Origin: Sphingomonas sp. Y57
GTDB taxonomy: Bacteria > Pseudomonadota > Alphaproteobacteria > Sphingomonadales > Sphingomonadaceae
Assembly (NCBI RefSeq): GCF_001015195.1
Contig: NZ_LDES01000056.1
Coordinates: 26,646 to 90,645, forward strand
Reading direction: 5' to 3'
DNA length: 64,000 bases
The first letter of the stretch is position 1; each line of letters starts with the position of its first letter. This document shows positions 1-9,628 of the stretch, piece after piece. The notes beneath the pieces are model-generated. The model was given only the letters and a program-made list of their open reading frames with translations. It was not told the DNA's origin and did no database searches. A program made the translations under genes and the position numbers.

Positions 1-398
1 CTCTGCTCGGCGGTTCGCCGGTCGAAACCCGGTGGCGCGACGGCGGCTATGCCCTGTTCCGCTACGCCAGCGCCGACGAGGTGATCGCACTGGAGCCGGA
101 TTTCCGCGCGATGCGGCCGCTCGGCGACATATTGTTCATCGCCACCGCGCCGGGCACCAACACCGACATCGTCAGCCGCGTCTTCGCGCCGGGGGCCGCG
201 ATCGACGAGGACCCGGTCACGGGATCGGCGCATTGCCTGCTCGCGACCTATTGGACGAAGCAGCTCGGCCGCGACCGCTTCACCGCCTTCCAGGCCTCGG
301 CGCGCGGCGGCCATATCGACGTCCAAATCGATGGCGACAGGGTGTTCCTCGGCGGGTCGTGCGTGACCGTGATCGAGGGAGTGTTCACGCTGTCCTAG
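1..398 (+). CDS. PhzF-family isomerase/epimerase, C-terminal fragment
   Basis: The reading frame is open from the window edge and stops with TAG at 396-398, so only about the last 131 codons are present. The motif EDPVTGSAHC, followed by LLATYW, is the conserved C-terminal block of the PhzF family (phenazine biosynthesis-like isomerases with a diaminopimelate-epimerase fold). The later RGGHIDVQIDGDRVFLGG segment fits the end of these proteins. Family members are cytoplasmic and catalyse isomerisation or epimerisation, and most are uncharacterised outside phenazine producers. No phz genes are nearby, so phenazine synthesis is not implied. The start and N-terminal half lie outside the window. 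Confidence 0.85.
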   Translation, partial: LLGGSPVETRWRDGGYALFRYASADEVIALEPDFRAMRPLGDILFIATAPGTNTDIVSRVFAPGAAIDEDPVTGSAHCLLATYWTKQLGRDRFTAFQASARGGHIDVQIDGDRVFLGGSCVTVIEGVFTLS

Positions 399-426
399 CT
401 TGTCCTGCCGACCGCCATGCCCCATC

Positions 427-556
427 CGTCATGCTGAACTTGTTTCAGCATCCACCCAGCCGCTCAGGCTGGCCAGCGACATGAGCACGGGTTCCGAAAG
501 AAGCCCGAATTCCGCATCAGCCTCCCGGTGGACGCTGAAACAAGTTCAGCATGACG
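427..556. repeat. Inverted intergenic repeat pair (REP-like)
   Basis: Two 29-nt arms, 427-455 and 528-556, are inverted copies of each other with one mismatch and contain the core GCTGAACTTGTTTCAGC. They lie between the convergent ends of the PhzF-like gene and mnmA. A decayed copy of the same core is seen around 38882-38904 upstream of recJ. This is typical of dispersed palindromic repeats in sphingomonad genomes. It could form a cruciform or act as a bidirectional terminator. Confidence 0.7.
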
Positions 557-581
557 AAGGCCTGGAGGGAAACGACGGCAC

Positions 582-1706
582 TCAGGCCGCTACGGCAAGC
601 TCGGCCGGGACGGTCGCGCGTATCCAGCCGCCACCTAGCACGCGGTCACCCGCATAAAGCACCGCCGCCTGCCCTGGGGCGACGCCATATTCGGGCTGCT
701 CGAAGCGGACCATGCCGTCCTCGAACCGGGCCGGAACGGGCTTGGCGAGCGAGCGGACCTTGGCGGTCACCGGCCCCTCAAAGCCCTCTCCGATCCAGTT
801 GACATCGTCGAGCAGCGCCGCCGAGACAGCGAGCGCGCGCCGCGGGCCGACAATGAGGCGTTTCGTCTCGGGCTCAAGCCGGACGACGTACAGGGGTTCG
901 GGGCTGCCGCCGATCTCGATCCCCCGGCGCTGGCCCACGGTGAAATGGATCAGTCCGCGATGCCGGCCGAGCACCCGGCCGTCGAGGCCGACGATCTCGC
1001 CCTCCTCCGCAGCCTCGGGGCGCAAGCGCTTGACGATGCTTGCATAATCGCCGTCGGGGACGAAGCAGATATCCTGGCTGTCGGGCTTGGCCGCGACGCC
1101 CAGCCCCAGCTCGGCCGCAATCTCCCGGACGCGCGGCTTGGGCATCGCGCCGAGCGGGAAACGCAGATAGTCGAGCTGGTCCCGGGTGGTGGCGAACAGG
1201 AAATAGCTCTGGTCCCTCGCCGGATCGGCGGCGCGATGCAGTTCGGCACGCCCCCCTTCCCCGACGACGCGGCGGACATAATGACCGGTCGCCAGACAGT
1301 CCGCGCCCAGGTCGCGGGCAATGCCGAACAGGTCGGTGAACTTCACCCCCTGGTTGCAGCGGACGCAGGGGATGGGGGTACGGCCGGCGGCATATTCGTC
1401 GGCGAAGTCCGCGATCACCGAATCGCGGAAACGGCTTTCATAATCAAAAACATAATGAGCTATGCCGAGCTTGTCGGCGACAGCGCGCGCGTCGCGGATA
1501 TCCTGACCGGCACAGCAGCTTCCGGTGCGGCCCACGGCAGCGCCATGATCGTAGAGCTGAAGGGTCACGCCGATCGTCTCGGCGCCGCTTGCCGCGGCGA
1601 GCGCGGCGACCACCGAGCTGTCGACGCCGCCCGACATCGCGACGACGATGCGGGCGCCGGCGAGTGAGCCTGCCTGACGGCCTTCGAGCTGGAATTCCGG
1701 GTTCAT
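582..1706 (-). CDS. mnmA: tRNA-specific 2-thiouridylase MnmA
   Basis: MnmA transfers sulfur to U34 of tRNA-Lys, tRNA-Glu and tRNA-Gln to make 2-thiouridine, using ATP and a persulfide relay. The N-terminal PP-loop [16 protein letters not shown] is clear. A Cys-rich segment ([11 protein letters not shown]), the [13 protein letters not shown] block and the [11 protein letters not shown] block are family signatures, and the C-terminal beta-barrel RNA-contact region is complete. Starting at the ATG at 1706 gives 374 aa, the usual length. The frame is open upstream with further ATGs at 1718 and 1799, but those would add residues without family similarity. The gene is divergent from the small gene at 1820. 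Confidence 0.95.
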   Translation of the reverse strand: MNPEFQLEGRQAGSLAGARIVVAMSGGVDSSVVAALAAASGAETIGVTLQLYDHGAAVGRTGSCCAGQDIRDARAVADKLGIAHYVFDYESRFRDSVIADFADEYAAGRTPIPCVRCNQGVKFTDLFGIARDLGADCLATGHYVRRVVGEGGRAELHRAADPARDQSYFLFATTRDQLDYLRFPLGAMPKPRVREIAAELGLGVAAKPDSQDICFVPDGDYASIVKRLRPEAAEEGEIVGLDGRVLGRHRGLIHFTVGQRRGIEIGGSPEPLYVVRLEPETKRLIVGPRRALAVSAALLDDVNWIGEGFEGPVTAKVRSLAKPVPARFEDGMVRFEQPEYGVAPGQAAVLYAGDRVLGGGWIRATVPAELAVAA

Positions 1707-1819
1707 CGCGGCGCCCATAGCAGGTCGTGCCGACGGCCGCAAAATTACGCGATTTTTCCCTAAAGATTTGTCCCGCGAAGCCGTTTCTTGTGCTGACACG
1801 GACAGCAGCGGGGCTCGCG

Positions 1820-2101
1820 ATGAAAATCGACATCAACAAATTCCGGGTCGACGGCGCCGAGACGGCCGATGCGCCGCTGGATTTCGCCACGCTCTGCACC
1901 CTGCTCGCCCGCCATCAGGCGGAGACGCCGACCGCGCGGCTCGCGCGGGACGGCGAATGGAGCGGCGAGCAATCCGACAACGTCAGCCAGCCCGCCGTCG
2001 CGGTTCTGCTCTCCGGACCGGGCCAGCCGGCGCCGACAGGGAGCCAGGCTCATGGCAGCTTCCACGCCGCTGCCGCCGCGCTGTTCAACCCCCGGTCGTA
2101 A
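1820..2101 (+). CDS. Hypothetical protein, 93 aa
   Basis: The frame begins [12 protein letters not shown] and ends FNPRS. It has high-GC third positions like the neighbouring core genes and a purine-rich AGCGGGG stretch about 10 nt before the ATG. No domain is recognised: the middle is Ala/Thr/Arg rich and the C-terminal part is Pro/Gly/Ala rich and probably disordered. It sits between mnmA (divergent) and sciP (same strand, 112 nt downstream). It may be a small lineage-specific protein, and a non-coding origin cannot be excluded. Confidence 0.4.
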   Translation: MKIDINKFRVDGAETADAPLDFATLCTLLARHQAETPTARLARDGEWSGEQSDNVSQPAVAVLLSGPGQPAPTGSQAHGSFHAAAAALFNPRS

Positions 2102-2213
2102 AAGATGGTGAACCGGCGGTTTACCCTTCACCGAAAAGTTTCCTTGAAGGCCGGGCGGATAGCCAGCCACCCGGAAACGCAGTCCGGTCGTCCGACCATG
2201 TTCGAGGTATCGC

Positions 2214-2513
2214 ATGCTTGAGAATCAGAAGATCCGCCCGCATCAGGTCATCGGCCCCCTCGGCGAGCCGCTCACGCTCGACAGCCTTCCCCCCCGGGGC
2301 ACCACCCGCTGGGTCGTCCGCCGCAAGGCGGAGGTGGTGGCGGCGGTCAGCGGCGGCCTGCTGACCGTGGACGAGGTCTGCGACCGCTACGATCTCAGCG
2401 TCGAGGAGTTTGCGGGCTGGCAACGCGCGGTGGAGCGGTCGGGAATGCCCGGCCTGCGCGTCACCCGCATCCAGCACTACAAGTCGCTCTATGAGAGACA
2501 GCAGAAATATTGA
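2214..2513 (+). CDS. sciP: CtrA inhibitor SciP (DUF1153)
   Basis: SciP is a small alphaproteobacterial DNA-binding protein that blocks CtrA-dependent transcription and so takes part in cell-cycle control. The 99-aa product carries the highly conserved block VIGPLGEPLTLDSLPP, then TTRWVVRRKAEVVAAV, then the helix-turn-helix region GGLLTVDEVCDRYDLSVEEF. The length matches the family. The gene appears monocistronic and is followed by a strong terminator at 2550-2576. Nothing unusual is seen in the coding sequence. Confidence 0.93.
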   Translation: MLENQKIRPHQVIGPLGEPLTLDSLPPRGTTRWVVRRKAEVVAAVSGGLLTVDEVCDRYDLSVEEFAGWQRAVERSGMPGLRVTRIQHYKSLYERQQKY

Positions 2514-2549
2514 CCGCTCACCGACCGTGTCCTTACCACGGCCGGATGG

Positions 2550-2576
2550 CCCGCCCCCAGCCCGGGGGCGGGTCTT
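2550..2576 (+). terminator. Rho-independent terminator of sciP
   Basis: A 9-bp perfect GC stem (cccgccccc, 2550-2558, with gggggcggg, 2564-2572) and a 5-nt loop are followed by TCTTTT. It lies 37 nt after the sciP stop codon. Confidence 0.85.
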
Positions 2577-2625
2577 TTCGCGTCATGCCAATGCGGCGAG
2601 CGCCAGCATCGGAACGGGTAAGAAA

Positions 2626-2650
2626 GGAACCAGCGCAGGACTCGAACGTA
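2626..2650 (+). promoter_or_regulatory. Probable EcfG-type general stress response promoter
   Basis: GGAAC at 2626-2630, a 16-nt spacer and CGTA at 2647-2650 match the alphaproteobacterial EcfG (sigma-EcfG) consensus GGAAC-N16/17-CGTT in nine of ten-like positions, with the last T replaced by A. It lies 54 nt upstream of a GlsB-type stress membrane protein gene, a usual target class. An 8-bp inverted repeat (cgtagtct, 2647-2654; agactacg, 2666-2673) overlaps the -10 element and the likely start site. Confidence 0.65.
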
Positions 2651-2703
2651 GTCTCCCCAGCGGTTAGACTACGGCCATAACCGGCAGTGGACAGGAGGAC
2701 GCG

Positions 2704-2952
2704 ATGAACCTGATCATTTTCCTTATCGTCGGCGGCATCATCGGCTGGCTGGCGAGCATCCTTATGCGCACCGACGCGCAACAGGGTATCATCCTCAACA
2801 TCATCGTCGGCATCATCGGATCGTTCATCGGCGGCGTGCTGTTCGGCCCGACGCTCGGCGGCGGCGGCATCTACGGCTGGATCAGCGCCTTCCTGGGCGC
2901 GGTCATCCTGCTCGCTATCGTCAACCTGGTCCGGCGCGGCTCGCTGCGCTGA
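2704..2952 (+). CDS. GlsB/YeaQ/YmgE family stress-response membrane protein
   Basis: This 82-aa hydrophobic protein has three predicted membrane segments separated by Gly-rich turns (IVGGIIGWLASILM, IIVGIIGSFIGGVLFGP, WISAFLGAVILLAIV) and ends in a basic tail. This is the 'transglycosylase-associated protein' (GlsB/YeaQ) pattern. The biochemical role is unknown, and members are usually induced by general stress, here consistent with the EcfG-type promoter at 2626. The ATG at 2704 follows CAGGAGGACGCG, an excellent ribosome binding site. A terminator follows at 2980. Confidence 0.9.
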   Translation: MNLIIFLIVGGIIGWLASILMRTDAQQGIILNIIVGIIGSFIGGVLFGPTLGGGGIYGWISAFLGAVILLAIVNLVRRGSLR

Positions 2953-2979
2953 CAGCAGCCATCCGTGGACCACGAAGGA

Positions 2980-3010
2980 GAGCCGCCGGGCATGGTCCGG
3001 CGGCTCTTTC
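2980..3010 (+). terminator. Rho-independent terminator
   Basis: A 10-bp perfect stem (gagccgccgg, 2980-2989; ccggcggctc, 2997-3006), a 7-nt loop and the tail TTTCCTT lie 28 nt after the stop of the GlsB-type gene. Confidence 0.8.
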
Positions 3011-3071
3011 CTTGCCATCCTCCGGGCCTTAAACATCGGGCATTCATCGTTCCGGGGGTTCCGAGCATTCC

Positions 3072-3833
3072 ATGTCGCACCGCGCCAAGCTGATCGCCTA
3101 TGGACTGCCTCGGCAGCCGCTCGACATCAGGCCCGCCCCGCACGAGCGCGACTGGATGGATGCGACCGACCAGCGCTACGCCTATCGCTGCCTGCCGCTG
3201 ACCATCGCCAATGCACATGGCTGGGAGATCCTCTGCACCACCGGCTTCTCGGCCTGGTGGAACGGCGAACTCGCGATCGACGCGATCACGATCACCCCCG
3301 ACCAGGAAGGGCAGAAGCCCGCGATCAGCCACTTCGGCTATGGCATCATGACCTTCCATGTCTCGGCCGTGTTCAGGACCGAGCCCGGCTACGACCTGAT
3401 GATCCAGGGCCCGATCAACCGCCCCAAGGATGCGATCGCGCCGCTGACCGGCGTCGTCGAGACCGACTGGACACCTTTCACCTTCACGATGAACTGGCAG
3501 TTCACCCGCCCCAACACGGTGATCCGCTTCGAAGCGGGCGAACCCTTCTGCCATGTCTTTCCGACCAGGCGCGGCGAGCTCGAGCAGATCGAACCCGAGT
3601 TCCGTCCGATCGAGACCAATCCCGAGCTCCAGGCCGAATTCGAAGCCTGGACCGCCAGCCGTGCCAATTTCCTGGCGACACTGCACACGCCGGAGACCGA
3701 GGCCGCCGCGCAGAAATGGCAGAAGCATTATTATCGGGGCCACAATCTGGAGGGATCGGGAATCGCGGGCGACGATCATCGCACCCGCATCCGGCTGCGC
3801 CCGTTCGCGCGCGGCGACGGGAATGGCGGCTGA
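3072..3833 (+). CDS. DUF6065-like protein, 253 aa
   Basis: This is a soluble protein with no signal peptide or membrane segment. The pattern fits what I know of the DUF6065 family: an N-terminal AYRCLPLTIANAHGWEI block, a WNGELAIDAI region, a central TFHVSAVFRTEPGYDLMIQGP strand-rich part, and a C-terminal QKWQKHYYRGHNLEG motif. Members are often found near oxygenases and peptide- or tryptophan-modifying enzymes, but no function is established. Here it stands alone between the GlsB-type gene and a small membrane protein gene. The family call rests on remembered pattern only. Confidence 0.6.
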   Translation: MSHRAKLIAYGLPRQPLDIRPAPHERDWMDATDQRYAYRCLPLTIANAHGWEILCTTGFSAWWNGELAIDAITITPDQEGQKPAISHFGYGIMTFHVSAVFRTEPGYDLMIQGPINRPKDAIAPLTGVVETDWTPFTFTMNWQFTRPNTVIRFEAGEPFCHVFPTRRGELEQIEPEFRPIETNPELQAEFEAWTASRANFLATLHTPETEAAAQKWQKHYYRGHNLEGSGIAGDDHRTRIRLRPFARGDGNGG

Positions 3834-3953
3834 TCCCCCTGGCCGCACCGCCTATGCGTCAGGGGCGAAACGGTCTATAATCCTTGCGTCGGACCGCCGC
3901 GTGGCGATCGGTACCGCGCCGCTGTGGTCACGCCGTTGTGGGAGACGGGCACC

Positions 3954-4151
3954 ATGGACAGTTCGCACATCAGGATGCTGCTCGCCGGGCTTTTCGTGGC
4001 GTTCACGCTGGCCATCGTCATGAAGGACCTGATCCGCCGCAGGCCCAGACCGCCTGCCATGCCCAGGCACAAGGGCTTCCGGCCGGCGAAGGCCCCGCCG
4101 ATGTCGGGCGGGACACCGCGCACCGGCTGGAAGGCCGGCCCCCGCCGCTAG
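3954..4151 (+). CDS. Small single-pass membrane protein, unknown
   Basis: Starting at the ATG at 3954 (after GGGAGACGGGCACC) the product is 65 aa. One membrane segment near residues 5-22 (IRMLLAGLFVAFTLAIVM) is followed by a strongly basic, Pro-rich cytoplasmic tail (DLIRRRPRPPAMPRHKGF). An in-frame start at 3924 would add ten residues. The hydrophobic helix plus basic tail argues for a real small protein, but no family is recognised. Confidence 0.5.
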   Translation: MDSSHIRMLLAGLFVAFTLAIVMKDLIRRRPRPPAMPRHKGFRPAKAPPMSGGTPRTGWKAGPRR

Positions 4152-4205
4152 TAGCGAGCCTTACCTTGTGGCGGCTCATTCAAGCGGAGGGGACCGATCG
4201 GCCGC

Positions 4206-4943
4206 TCAGTTCAGTTCGAACGTCACCGACAGGCTGATGGACAGCTTCTGCTCGCCAGCCTCGATCGAGGTGTCCGCGGCCTCCTTGCCGCGCGCCATCA
4301 TCATCATGGGCGCGGGGCGCGGTATCATAGGCGGCTCGAAGCTGCCCTCGCTGATCGCCACGATCCGCTTCACCGACAGGCCGGCGGCGCGCGCGTAGAG
4401 ATCGGCACGCGCACGCGCCTCGGCGACGGCCTTCTGGCGCGCCTGATCGAGCAGAGGCTCGGGCTTGTCGATCGATAGGGTCGGGCCGTCGATCTGGTTG
4501 GCGCCCGCTGCGACCAGGGAGTCGAGGATCGGTCCCGCCTTCTTGATGTCGCGGAAGCGCACGCTGACCCGGCTCGATGCCTGATAGCCGATGATCACCG
4601 GGGGCTGGTTGTCGGCATAGCGATATTGCGGGGAGAGCGAGATCGTGGTCGTCTGGATGTCGCGGTCGGCGACGCCGGCCTTTCGGATCGCAGCGACGGT
4701 GGCCGCGGTGCGGCTGGCATTCTCGCTCATCGCCGCGGCGGCGGTCGGCGCCTGGGTGACGACACCCGCGCCCACCATCGCGATGTCCGGCACCGCACTG
4801 ACCTCTCCGCTGGCGACGATGTCGAGCCGCGTGCCGCCGATCGCCTGCGGAACGGCGGCCGCCGCCTCCTGCGCCGCGGCCGGCGCGACCAGCGCCAGGG
4901 CGGCCGGCAAGGCCAGACCGATCTTCAGCAATTCATGTCCCAT
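4206..4943 (-). CDS. SIMPL domain protein (DUF541), periplasmic
   Basis: The 245-aa protein has a cleavable signal peptide (LKIGLALPAALALVAPAAAQ). A SIMPL/DUF541 domain spans roughly residues 40-240. Its hallmarks are visible: the ASGEVSAVPDIAMVGAGV start, the IQTTTISLSPQYRY strand, YQASSRVSVRFRDI, then ARAKAVAEARARADLYARAAG-like helix and the GSFEPPMIPRPAPMMM segment. DUF541 proteins are envelope proteins of uncertain role, reported in stress or oxidative-damage settings. The gene is transcribed away from the RND genes. Confidence 0.88.
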   Translation of the reverse strand: MGHELLKIGLALPAALALVAPAAAQEAAAAVPQAIGGTRLDIVASGEVSAVPDIAMVGAGVVTQAPTAAAAMSENASRTAATVAAIRKAGVADRDIQTTTISLSPQYRYADNQPPVIIGYQASSRVSVRFRDIKKAGPILDSLVAAGANQIDGPTLSIDKPEPLLDQARQKAVAEARARADLYARAAGLSVKRIVAISEGSFEPPMIPRPAPMMMMARGKEAADTSIEAGEQKLSISLSVTFELN

Positions 4944-5159
4944 TTCGGTTGCGCTCCTGCTTGGCCGCGACGATCGCGGCTGCTAGATGCGCCATAACGA
5001 TCCTCGCTGCATGGGGCATGAACGCCTTACGGCTACGAAATGATCCCGGTCGCCATCGGGATCGCGCGCCGGCATCGCTCCTCTTGAGCGAGGTGACATA
5101 TTGAGATAATACAGCTCCAACAGACAGCAGGCCCCGCGCCGGGCCGACAATGGAAAGCT

Positions 5160-6341
5160 ATGGGGATGAACGTCGAATCCGGCATCCAGACCGATTATGC
5201 GGCCTATGACTATGACGACGGCCAGGCACGCCGCCGCCGCCGGATCATCATAGGCGGGGTGATCGCTGCCGTGATCGTGGCCGTCGTCGCGGGCGTGATG
5301 ATCTTTGGCGGCAAGAAGGCCGCACCCGCCGCGCCGCCTGCACCAGGCGTCACCGTGATCATCCCCGGCCGCACCGAAGTCGCCGCGACGATCTCGTCCA
5401 CCGGTACGCTGTTCGCCAAGCGCGAGATGCCGGTCGGCATCGCCGGCGAGGGCGGCATGGTCCAGGCGGTGCTGGTCGAACCGGGCACCTGGGTCGCCGC
5501 CGGCCAGACGCTGGCCGTAATCGAGCGCTCCGTCCAGGCGCAGCAGGCCAATTCGCTCGCGGCCTCGGTCCGCGTCGCCCGTGCGGACGCGGAGCTGGCC
5601 CAGGCGGAGCTCGACCGCGCCAAGGCGCTGGTCGCGCGCGGCTTCATCTCCAAGGCGGACATCGATCGCCGTACCGCGACACGCGACGCCGCCGTGGCGC
5701 GGGTCGCGGTCGCGCAGGCCCAGCTTGGCGAACAGCGCGCCCAGATCGGGCGGCTCAACATCCGCTCGCCCGCCGCCGGCCTGGTGCTAACCCGCGCGAT
5801 AGAACCCGGGCAGGTCGTCAATGCGAGCAACGGAGCGCTGTTCCGTGTCGCCAAGGGCGGAGAGATGGAGATCCGGGCCCAGCTCGTCGAACGCGATCTC
5901 GCCCGCCTCAAGGTCGGCGACACCGCCGAGGTGACGCCGATCGGAACCCGCAAGTCCTTCACCGGCACGATCTGGCAGATTTCTCCCGTGATCGACCCCC
6001 AGACCCGCCAGGGCGTCGCCCGCATCCAGCTCGCCTATGATCCGGCGCTGCGCCCGGGCGGCTTCGCCACGACGACGATCTCCAGTGGTCGCGTTACCGC
6101 ACCCCGCCTGCCTGAATCCGCTGTACAGAGCGACGAGAAGGGCTCGTTCGTCTACAGTGTGGACAAGGACGGCAAGGTGGTCCGCCACGACGTCAAGGTC
6201 GGCGACATCTCCGACGCCGGGATCGTCATCCTTTCCGGCTTGCGCGGCGACGAGAAGGTGGTGTTGTCCGCCGGTGCCTTCCTGAATCCCGGCGACAAGG
6301 TGACCCCGCAGCTCGCCAAGCCCGACGCCATCGCGCGCTGA
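5160..6341 (+). CDS. RND efflux periplasmic adaptor (membrane fusion protein)
   Basis: This 393-aa inner-membrane-anchored adaptor of a tripartite efflux pump has a short cytoplasmic N-terminus and a basic stretch ARRRRR, then a membrane segment near residues 27-50. A biotinyl-lipoyl-like half (EPGTWVAAGQTLAVIE), a coiled-coil hairpin (QQANSLAASVRVARADAELAQ onward), the second lipoyl half (LNIRSPAAGLVLTRAIEPGQVV) and a beta-barrel/MP domain follow. The ATG follows GGAAAG. Only 19 nt separate it from the permease gene, so the two are an operon. No outer-membrane channel gene follows, so TolC-type partnering in trans is likely. Confidence 0.92.
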   Translation: MGMNVESGIQTDYAAYDYDDGQARRRRRIIIGGVIAAVIVAVVAGVMIFGGKKAAPAAPPAPGVTVIIPGRTEVAATISSTGTLFAKREMPVGIAGEGGMVQAVLVEPGTWVAAGQTLAVIERSVQAQQANSLAASVRVARADAELAQAELDRAKALVARGFISKADIDRRTATRDAAVARVAVAQAQLGEQRAQIGRLNIRSPAAGLVLTRAIEPGQVVNASNGALFRVAKGGEMEIRAQLVERDLARLKVGDTAEVTPIGTRKSFTGTIWQISPVIDPQTRQGVARIQLAYDPALRPGGFATTTISSGRVTAPRLPESAVQSDEKGSFVYSVDKDGKVVRHDVKVGDISDAGIVILSGLRGDEKVVLSAGAFLNPGDKVTPQLAKPDAIAR

Positions 6342-6360
6342 CCGATCGGAGCCTTCCGGC

Positions 6361-9300
6361 ATGCGTAATATTTCCGCCTGGGCGATCAAGAACCCGATCC
6401 CGCCGATCGTCCTGTTCGCCGCCCTCACCCTCGCGGGGCTGATCAGCTTCGCGCGGATGGACATCAACCAGATGCCGGACATCAGCTTTCCGGCGGCGGA
6501 GGTCCAGGTCGTGCAGCCCGGCGCTGCGCCGACCGAGATGGAGACCCAGATCACCCGTCGGGTCGAGGCCGCGGTGGCGTCGATCGGCAATGTGAAGTCG
6601 ATCACCTCCTACGTGACCGAAGGTACCTCCGGCACCAATGTCGAGTTCCATCTCGGCACGCCGGTCGATCGCGCCGTCAACGACGTGCGCGACGCGGTCG
6701 CCAAGATTCGCGCCGAGCTGCCCGAAGGCATTCTCGAGCCGACCGTTCAGCGTCTCGACGTCGAGGGCGGGCCGATCGCCTATTATTCGATCGAAGGCGT
6801 CGACATGACGCTGGAGCAGTTGAGCTGGTTCACCGACAACACGGTGATCAAGCGCCTGCAGGCGATCGACGGCATGGCGGGGGTGTTCCGCGGCGGCGGG
6901 GTCAGTCGCGAAATCCGCGTCATCCTCGATCCCGCGCGGATGCAGGCGCAGGGCGTGACGGCGAGTCAGGTCAACAACATCCTGCGCAGCGTCAACCTCA
7001 ACGCCGCCGGCGGCCGGGCCGAACTGGCCGGCGCCGAGCAGTCGGTGCGCGTGCTCGGTAACGCCGCCTCGGCCTATGAACTCGGTCAGACGCAGATCTC
7101 GGTCGGCAACGGCCGGACCGTCCGCCTCGCCGATATCGCCACGGTGCGCGATTCCTATGGCGAGCAGCGCCAGATATCGAAGATGAATGGCCGGCAGGTG
7201 CTGTCGATCGGTATCCAGAAGGCCAAGGGATCGTCCGACGTCAAGGTCTATGACGCGGCCCAGAAGGTGCTGGAGGAACTCCGCAAGGAGAATCCCAAGA
7301 TCACCTTCAAGGAACTCTACACCAGCGTCATCTACACCAAGGAACAATATAAGTCGGCGATCCACGCGATGGTCGAGGGCTCGGTGCTGGCCGTCATCGT
7401 CGTCTTCTTCTTCCTGCGCGACTGGCGCGCGACGATGATCTCGGCGCTGGCCATCCCGCTGTCGGCTATCCCGGCCTTCTGGTTCATGGACCTGATGGGT
7501 TTCACGCTGAACACGATCAGCCTGCTCGCGCTCAGCCTCGTCGCCGGCATCCTGGTCGACGACGCGATCGTCGAGATCGAGAACATCGTCCGCCATATGC
7601 GCATGGGCAAGTCCGCCTACCAGGCATCGATGGACGCCGCCGACGAGATCGGTCTCGCGGTGGTGGCGACGACGATGTCGATCGTCGCGGTGTTTCTGCC
7701 CGTGTCGTTCATGCCCGGCATCCCTGGCCAATTCTTCGAGCAGTTCGGCCTGACCGTCGCGGTCGCGGTGCTGATGAGCCTTGCGGTCGCGCGGCTCATC
7801 ACCCCGATGATCGCCGCCTATTTCCTCAAGGCCGAAGGCGTGAAGGAACATGGCGGCGGGCCGGTGATGGATAAATATATCGCGCTCCTCAAATGGTCGC
7901 TCGTCAACCGCTGGAAAACGATCGGCTTCGGCGTTCTCGCCCTCCTGGTGACGATCGGGTTGTTCGCCATCTCGCCCCAGCAGTTCCAGCCGGCGCTCGA
8001 TGTCGATTACAGCCAGGTGAAGATCGAACTGACCCCCGGCGCCCGCGTCGCCCAGGACACCCAGAGGGTCGCCGACGAAGCGATCGCCGTGCTGCGCCAG
8101 CAGCCCGAGGTCGACGCCGCCTTTGCCGACATCGGCGACGGCGGGGATACCCGCTTCGCGTCGATCTACATCACGCTGAAGCCGGCCAAGGAACGCACGC
8201 GCTCCAGCATCGAGTTCGAGCGTGAGACCGCCCCGCTGCTCAACAAAATCCCCGACGCGCGCGTCAATTTCGTATCGCAGTCGGGCGGCTTCGGACGCGA
8301 CCTCACCATCATGCTGGCGGGCGACGACCCGGTGAAGCTCCAGCAGAGCGCCAACGCGCTGATCGATCAGATGCGCAAAAGCTCGCTCATCCGCGATCCG
8401 CGGATCGACGGCGACATCCAGCGCCCCGAGCTGATCATCAAGCCGCGCCTCGACCTGGCCGCCGATCTTGGCGTGACCACGGCCGCGCTGAGCAACGCGA
8501 TCCGCATCGCGACGCTGGGCGACATCGAGCAGAATATGGCGAAGTTCTCGCTGAGCGACCGCCAGATTCCGATCCGGGTGTCGCTGAGCGAGGCGTCGCG
8601 CCGCGATCTCTCCTCGATCGAGAACATGCCGGTGCAGACGACATCGGGCGGCACCGTGCCCCTGAAGGTCGTCGCCGACATCAACTTTGGCGCCGGCCCG
8701 TCGAAGATCCGCCGCTACAACCAGGTTCGCCGTCTGGTCGTCGGCGCGGACCTTGTTCCGGGCGCGGTGAGCGGCGACGCCTACAAATATATCTACGCCA
8801 CCCCGATCATGAAGAACCTGCCGGCCGGCGTCCGTGAGGTTAAGTTCGGCGAGCAGGAATTCCAGGGGGACCTGATCTCCGGCTTCATGATCGCCGTGAT
8901 CGCGGGCATCCTGCTGGTGTTCGCCGTGCTGGTGCTCCTCTACAAGCGGGTCCTGCCGCCCTTCGTGAACATGGCGTCGCTACTGCTCGCGCCGCTCGGC
9001 GGCATATTGGCGCTCCGCATAGCCGGCATGCCGATCTCGATGCCGGTCTATATCGGCTTGCTGATGCTGTTCGGCATCGTCGCGAAGAACTCGATCCTGC
9101 TGGTCGACTTCGCGATCGAGGAGATGCGGCACGGGGCCAACCGCTTCGATGCGATCCTCGAAGCCGCCCACAAGCGCGCCCAGCCGATCGTGATGACCTC
9201 GGTCGCCATGATCGCGGGCATGATACCGATCGTGATCGGCCTGTCGGGCGATTCGAGCTGGCGGGCTCCGATGGCCGTCTGCGTGATCGGCGGCATCGCG

Positions 9301-9447
9301 ATGTCGACCCTGCTCACGCTCGTCATCGTGCCGGCGGGCTTCACCCTGGCCGACGATATGGAGAAGTGGATCGGGCCGCGGCTCGGCAAGCTGCTCGTCA
9401 ACAATGAGGAGCACAAGTCGGGACCGGCGGCCCAGCCGGCGGAGTAG
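6361..9447 (+). CDS. RND efflux permease
   Basis: This 1028-aa proton-driven inner-membrane exporter of the AcrB/HAE1 superfamily has two repeated halves, each with one N-terminal helix, a large periplasmic loop and five further helices. The acidic proton-relay motif in the first half is [16 protein letters not shown] at about residues 398-413. The N-terminus ([20 protein letters not shown]) and the later [18 protein letters not shown] block are typical. The sequence is complete. Substrate cannot be predicted. REP-like repeats follow immediately after the stop. Confidence 0.95.
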   Translation: MRNISAWAIKNPIPPIVLFAALTLAGLISFARMDINQMPDISFPAAEVQVVQPGAAPTEMETQITRRVEAAVASIGNVKSITSYVTEGTSGTNVEFHLGTPVDRAVNDVRDAVAKIRAELPEGILEPTVQRLDVEGGPIAYYSIEGVDMTLEQLSWFTDNTVIKRLQAIDGMAGVFRGGGVSREIRVILDPARMQAQGVTASQVNNILRSVNLNAAGGRAELAGAEQSVRVLGNAASAYELGQTQISVGNGRTVRLADIATVRDSYGEQRQISKMNGRQVLSIGIQKAKGSSDVKVYDAAQKVLEELRKENPKITFKELYTSVIYTKEQYKSAIHAMVEGSVLAVIVVFFFLRDWRATMISALAIPLSAIPAFWFMDLMGFTLNTISLLALSLVAGILVDDAIVEIENIVRHMRMGKSAYQASMDAADEIGLAVVATTMSIVAVFLPVSFMPGIPGQFFEQFGLTVAVAVLMSLAVARLITPMIAAYFLKAEGVKEHGGGPVMDKYIALLKWSLVNRWKTIGFGVLALLVTIGLFAISPQQFQPALDVDYSQVKIELTPGARVAQDTQRVADEAIAVLRQQPEVDAAFADIGDGGDTRFASIYITLKPAKERTRSSIEFERETAPLLNKIPDARVNFVSQSGGFGRDLTIMLAGDDPVKLQQSANALIDQMRKSSLIRDPRIDGDIQRPELIIKPRLDLAADLGVTTAALSNAIRIATLGDIEQNMAKFSLSDRQIPIRVSLSEASRRDLSSIENMPVQTTSGGTVPLKVVADINFGAGPSKIRRYNQVRRLVVGADLVPGAVSGDAYKYIYATPIMKNLPAGVREVKFGEQEFQGDLISGFMIAVIAGILLVFAVLVLLYKRVLPPFVNMASLLLAPLGGILALRIAGMPISMPVYIGLLMLFGIVAKNSILLVDFAIEEMRHGANRFDAILEAAHKRAQPIVMTSVAMIAGMIPIVIGLSGDSSWRAPMAVCVIGGIAMSTLLTLVIVPAGFTLADDMEKWIGPRLGKLLVNNEEHKSGPAAQPAE

Positions 9448-9468
9448 CCCCGTCATCCCACCCTGCCC

Positions 9469-9557
9469 GTCATTCCGGCGAAAGCCGGAATCTCCCTGCC
9501 TTCGTGCGACGGGAGCAACGAAGAGGAAGGGAGATCCCAGCGTTCGCTGGGATGACG
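9469..9557. repeat. REP-like palindromic repeats after the RND operon
   Basis: Two head-to-head palindromic units, 9469-9498 (core ATTCCGGCGAAAGCCGGAAT) and 9529-9557 (core ATCCCAGCGTTCGCTGGGAT), together form an inverted pair. The same family recurs at 42801-42892, 55798-55830 and 59972-60051. Confidence 0.75.
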
Positions 9558-9628
9558 GTCGGAGCAGGAAGCGGCAGGAAGAGGTTCGTTTCGGTTGAAC
9601 ATTCCGCGCGGCTGTCCATTGTGTCGAC

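Noticed and set aside
2626..2680. tRNA-like string GGACTCGAAC near 2638
   Set aside because: It resembles a T-arm complement, but no acceptor or anticodon stems can be paired around it. It overlaps the EcfG-type promoter spacer.
6226..7851. Long antisense frames opposite the RND permease and other high-GC genes
   Set aside because: High-GC genes give long open frames on the other strand. The compositions are Arg/His/Asp-rich artefacts, and the sense genes carry clear family motifs.
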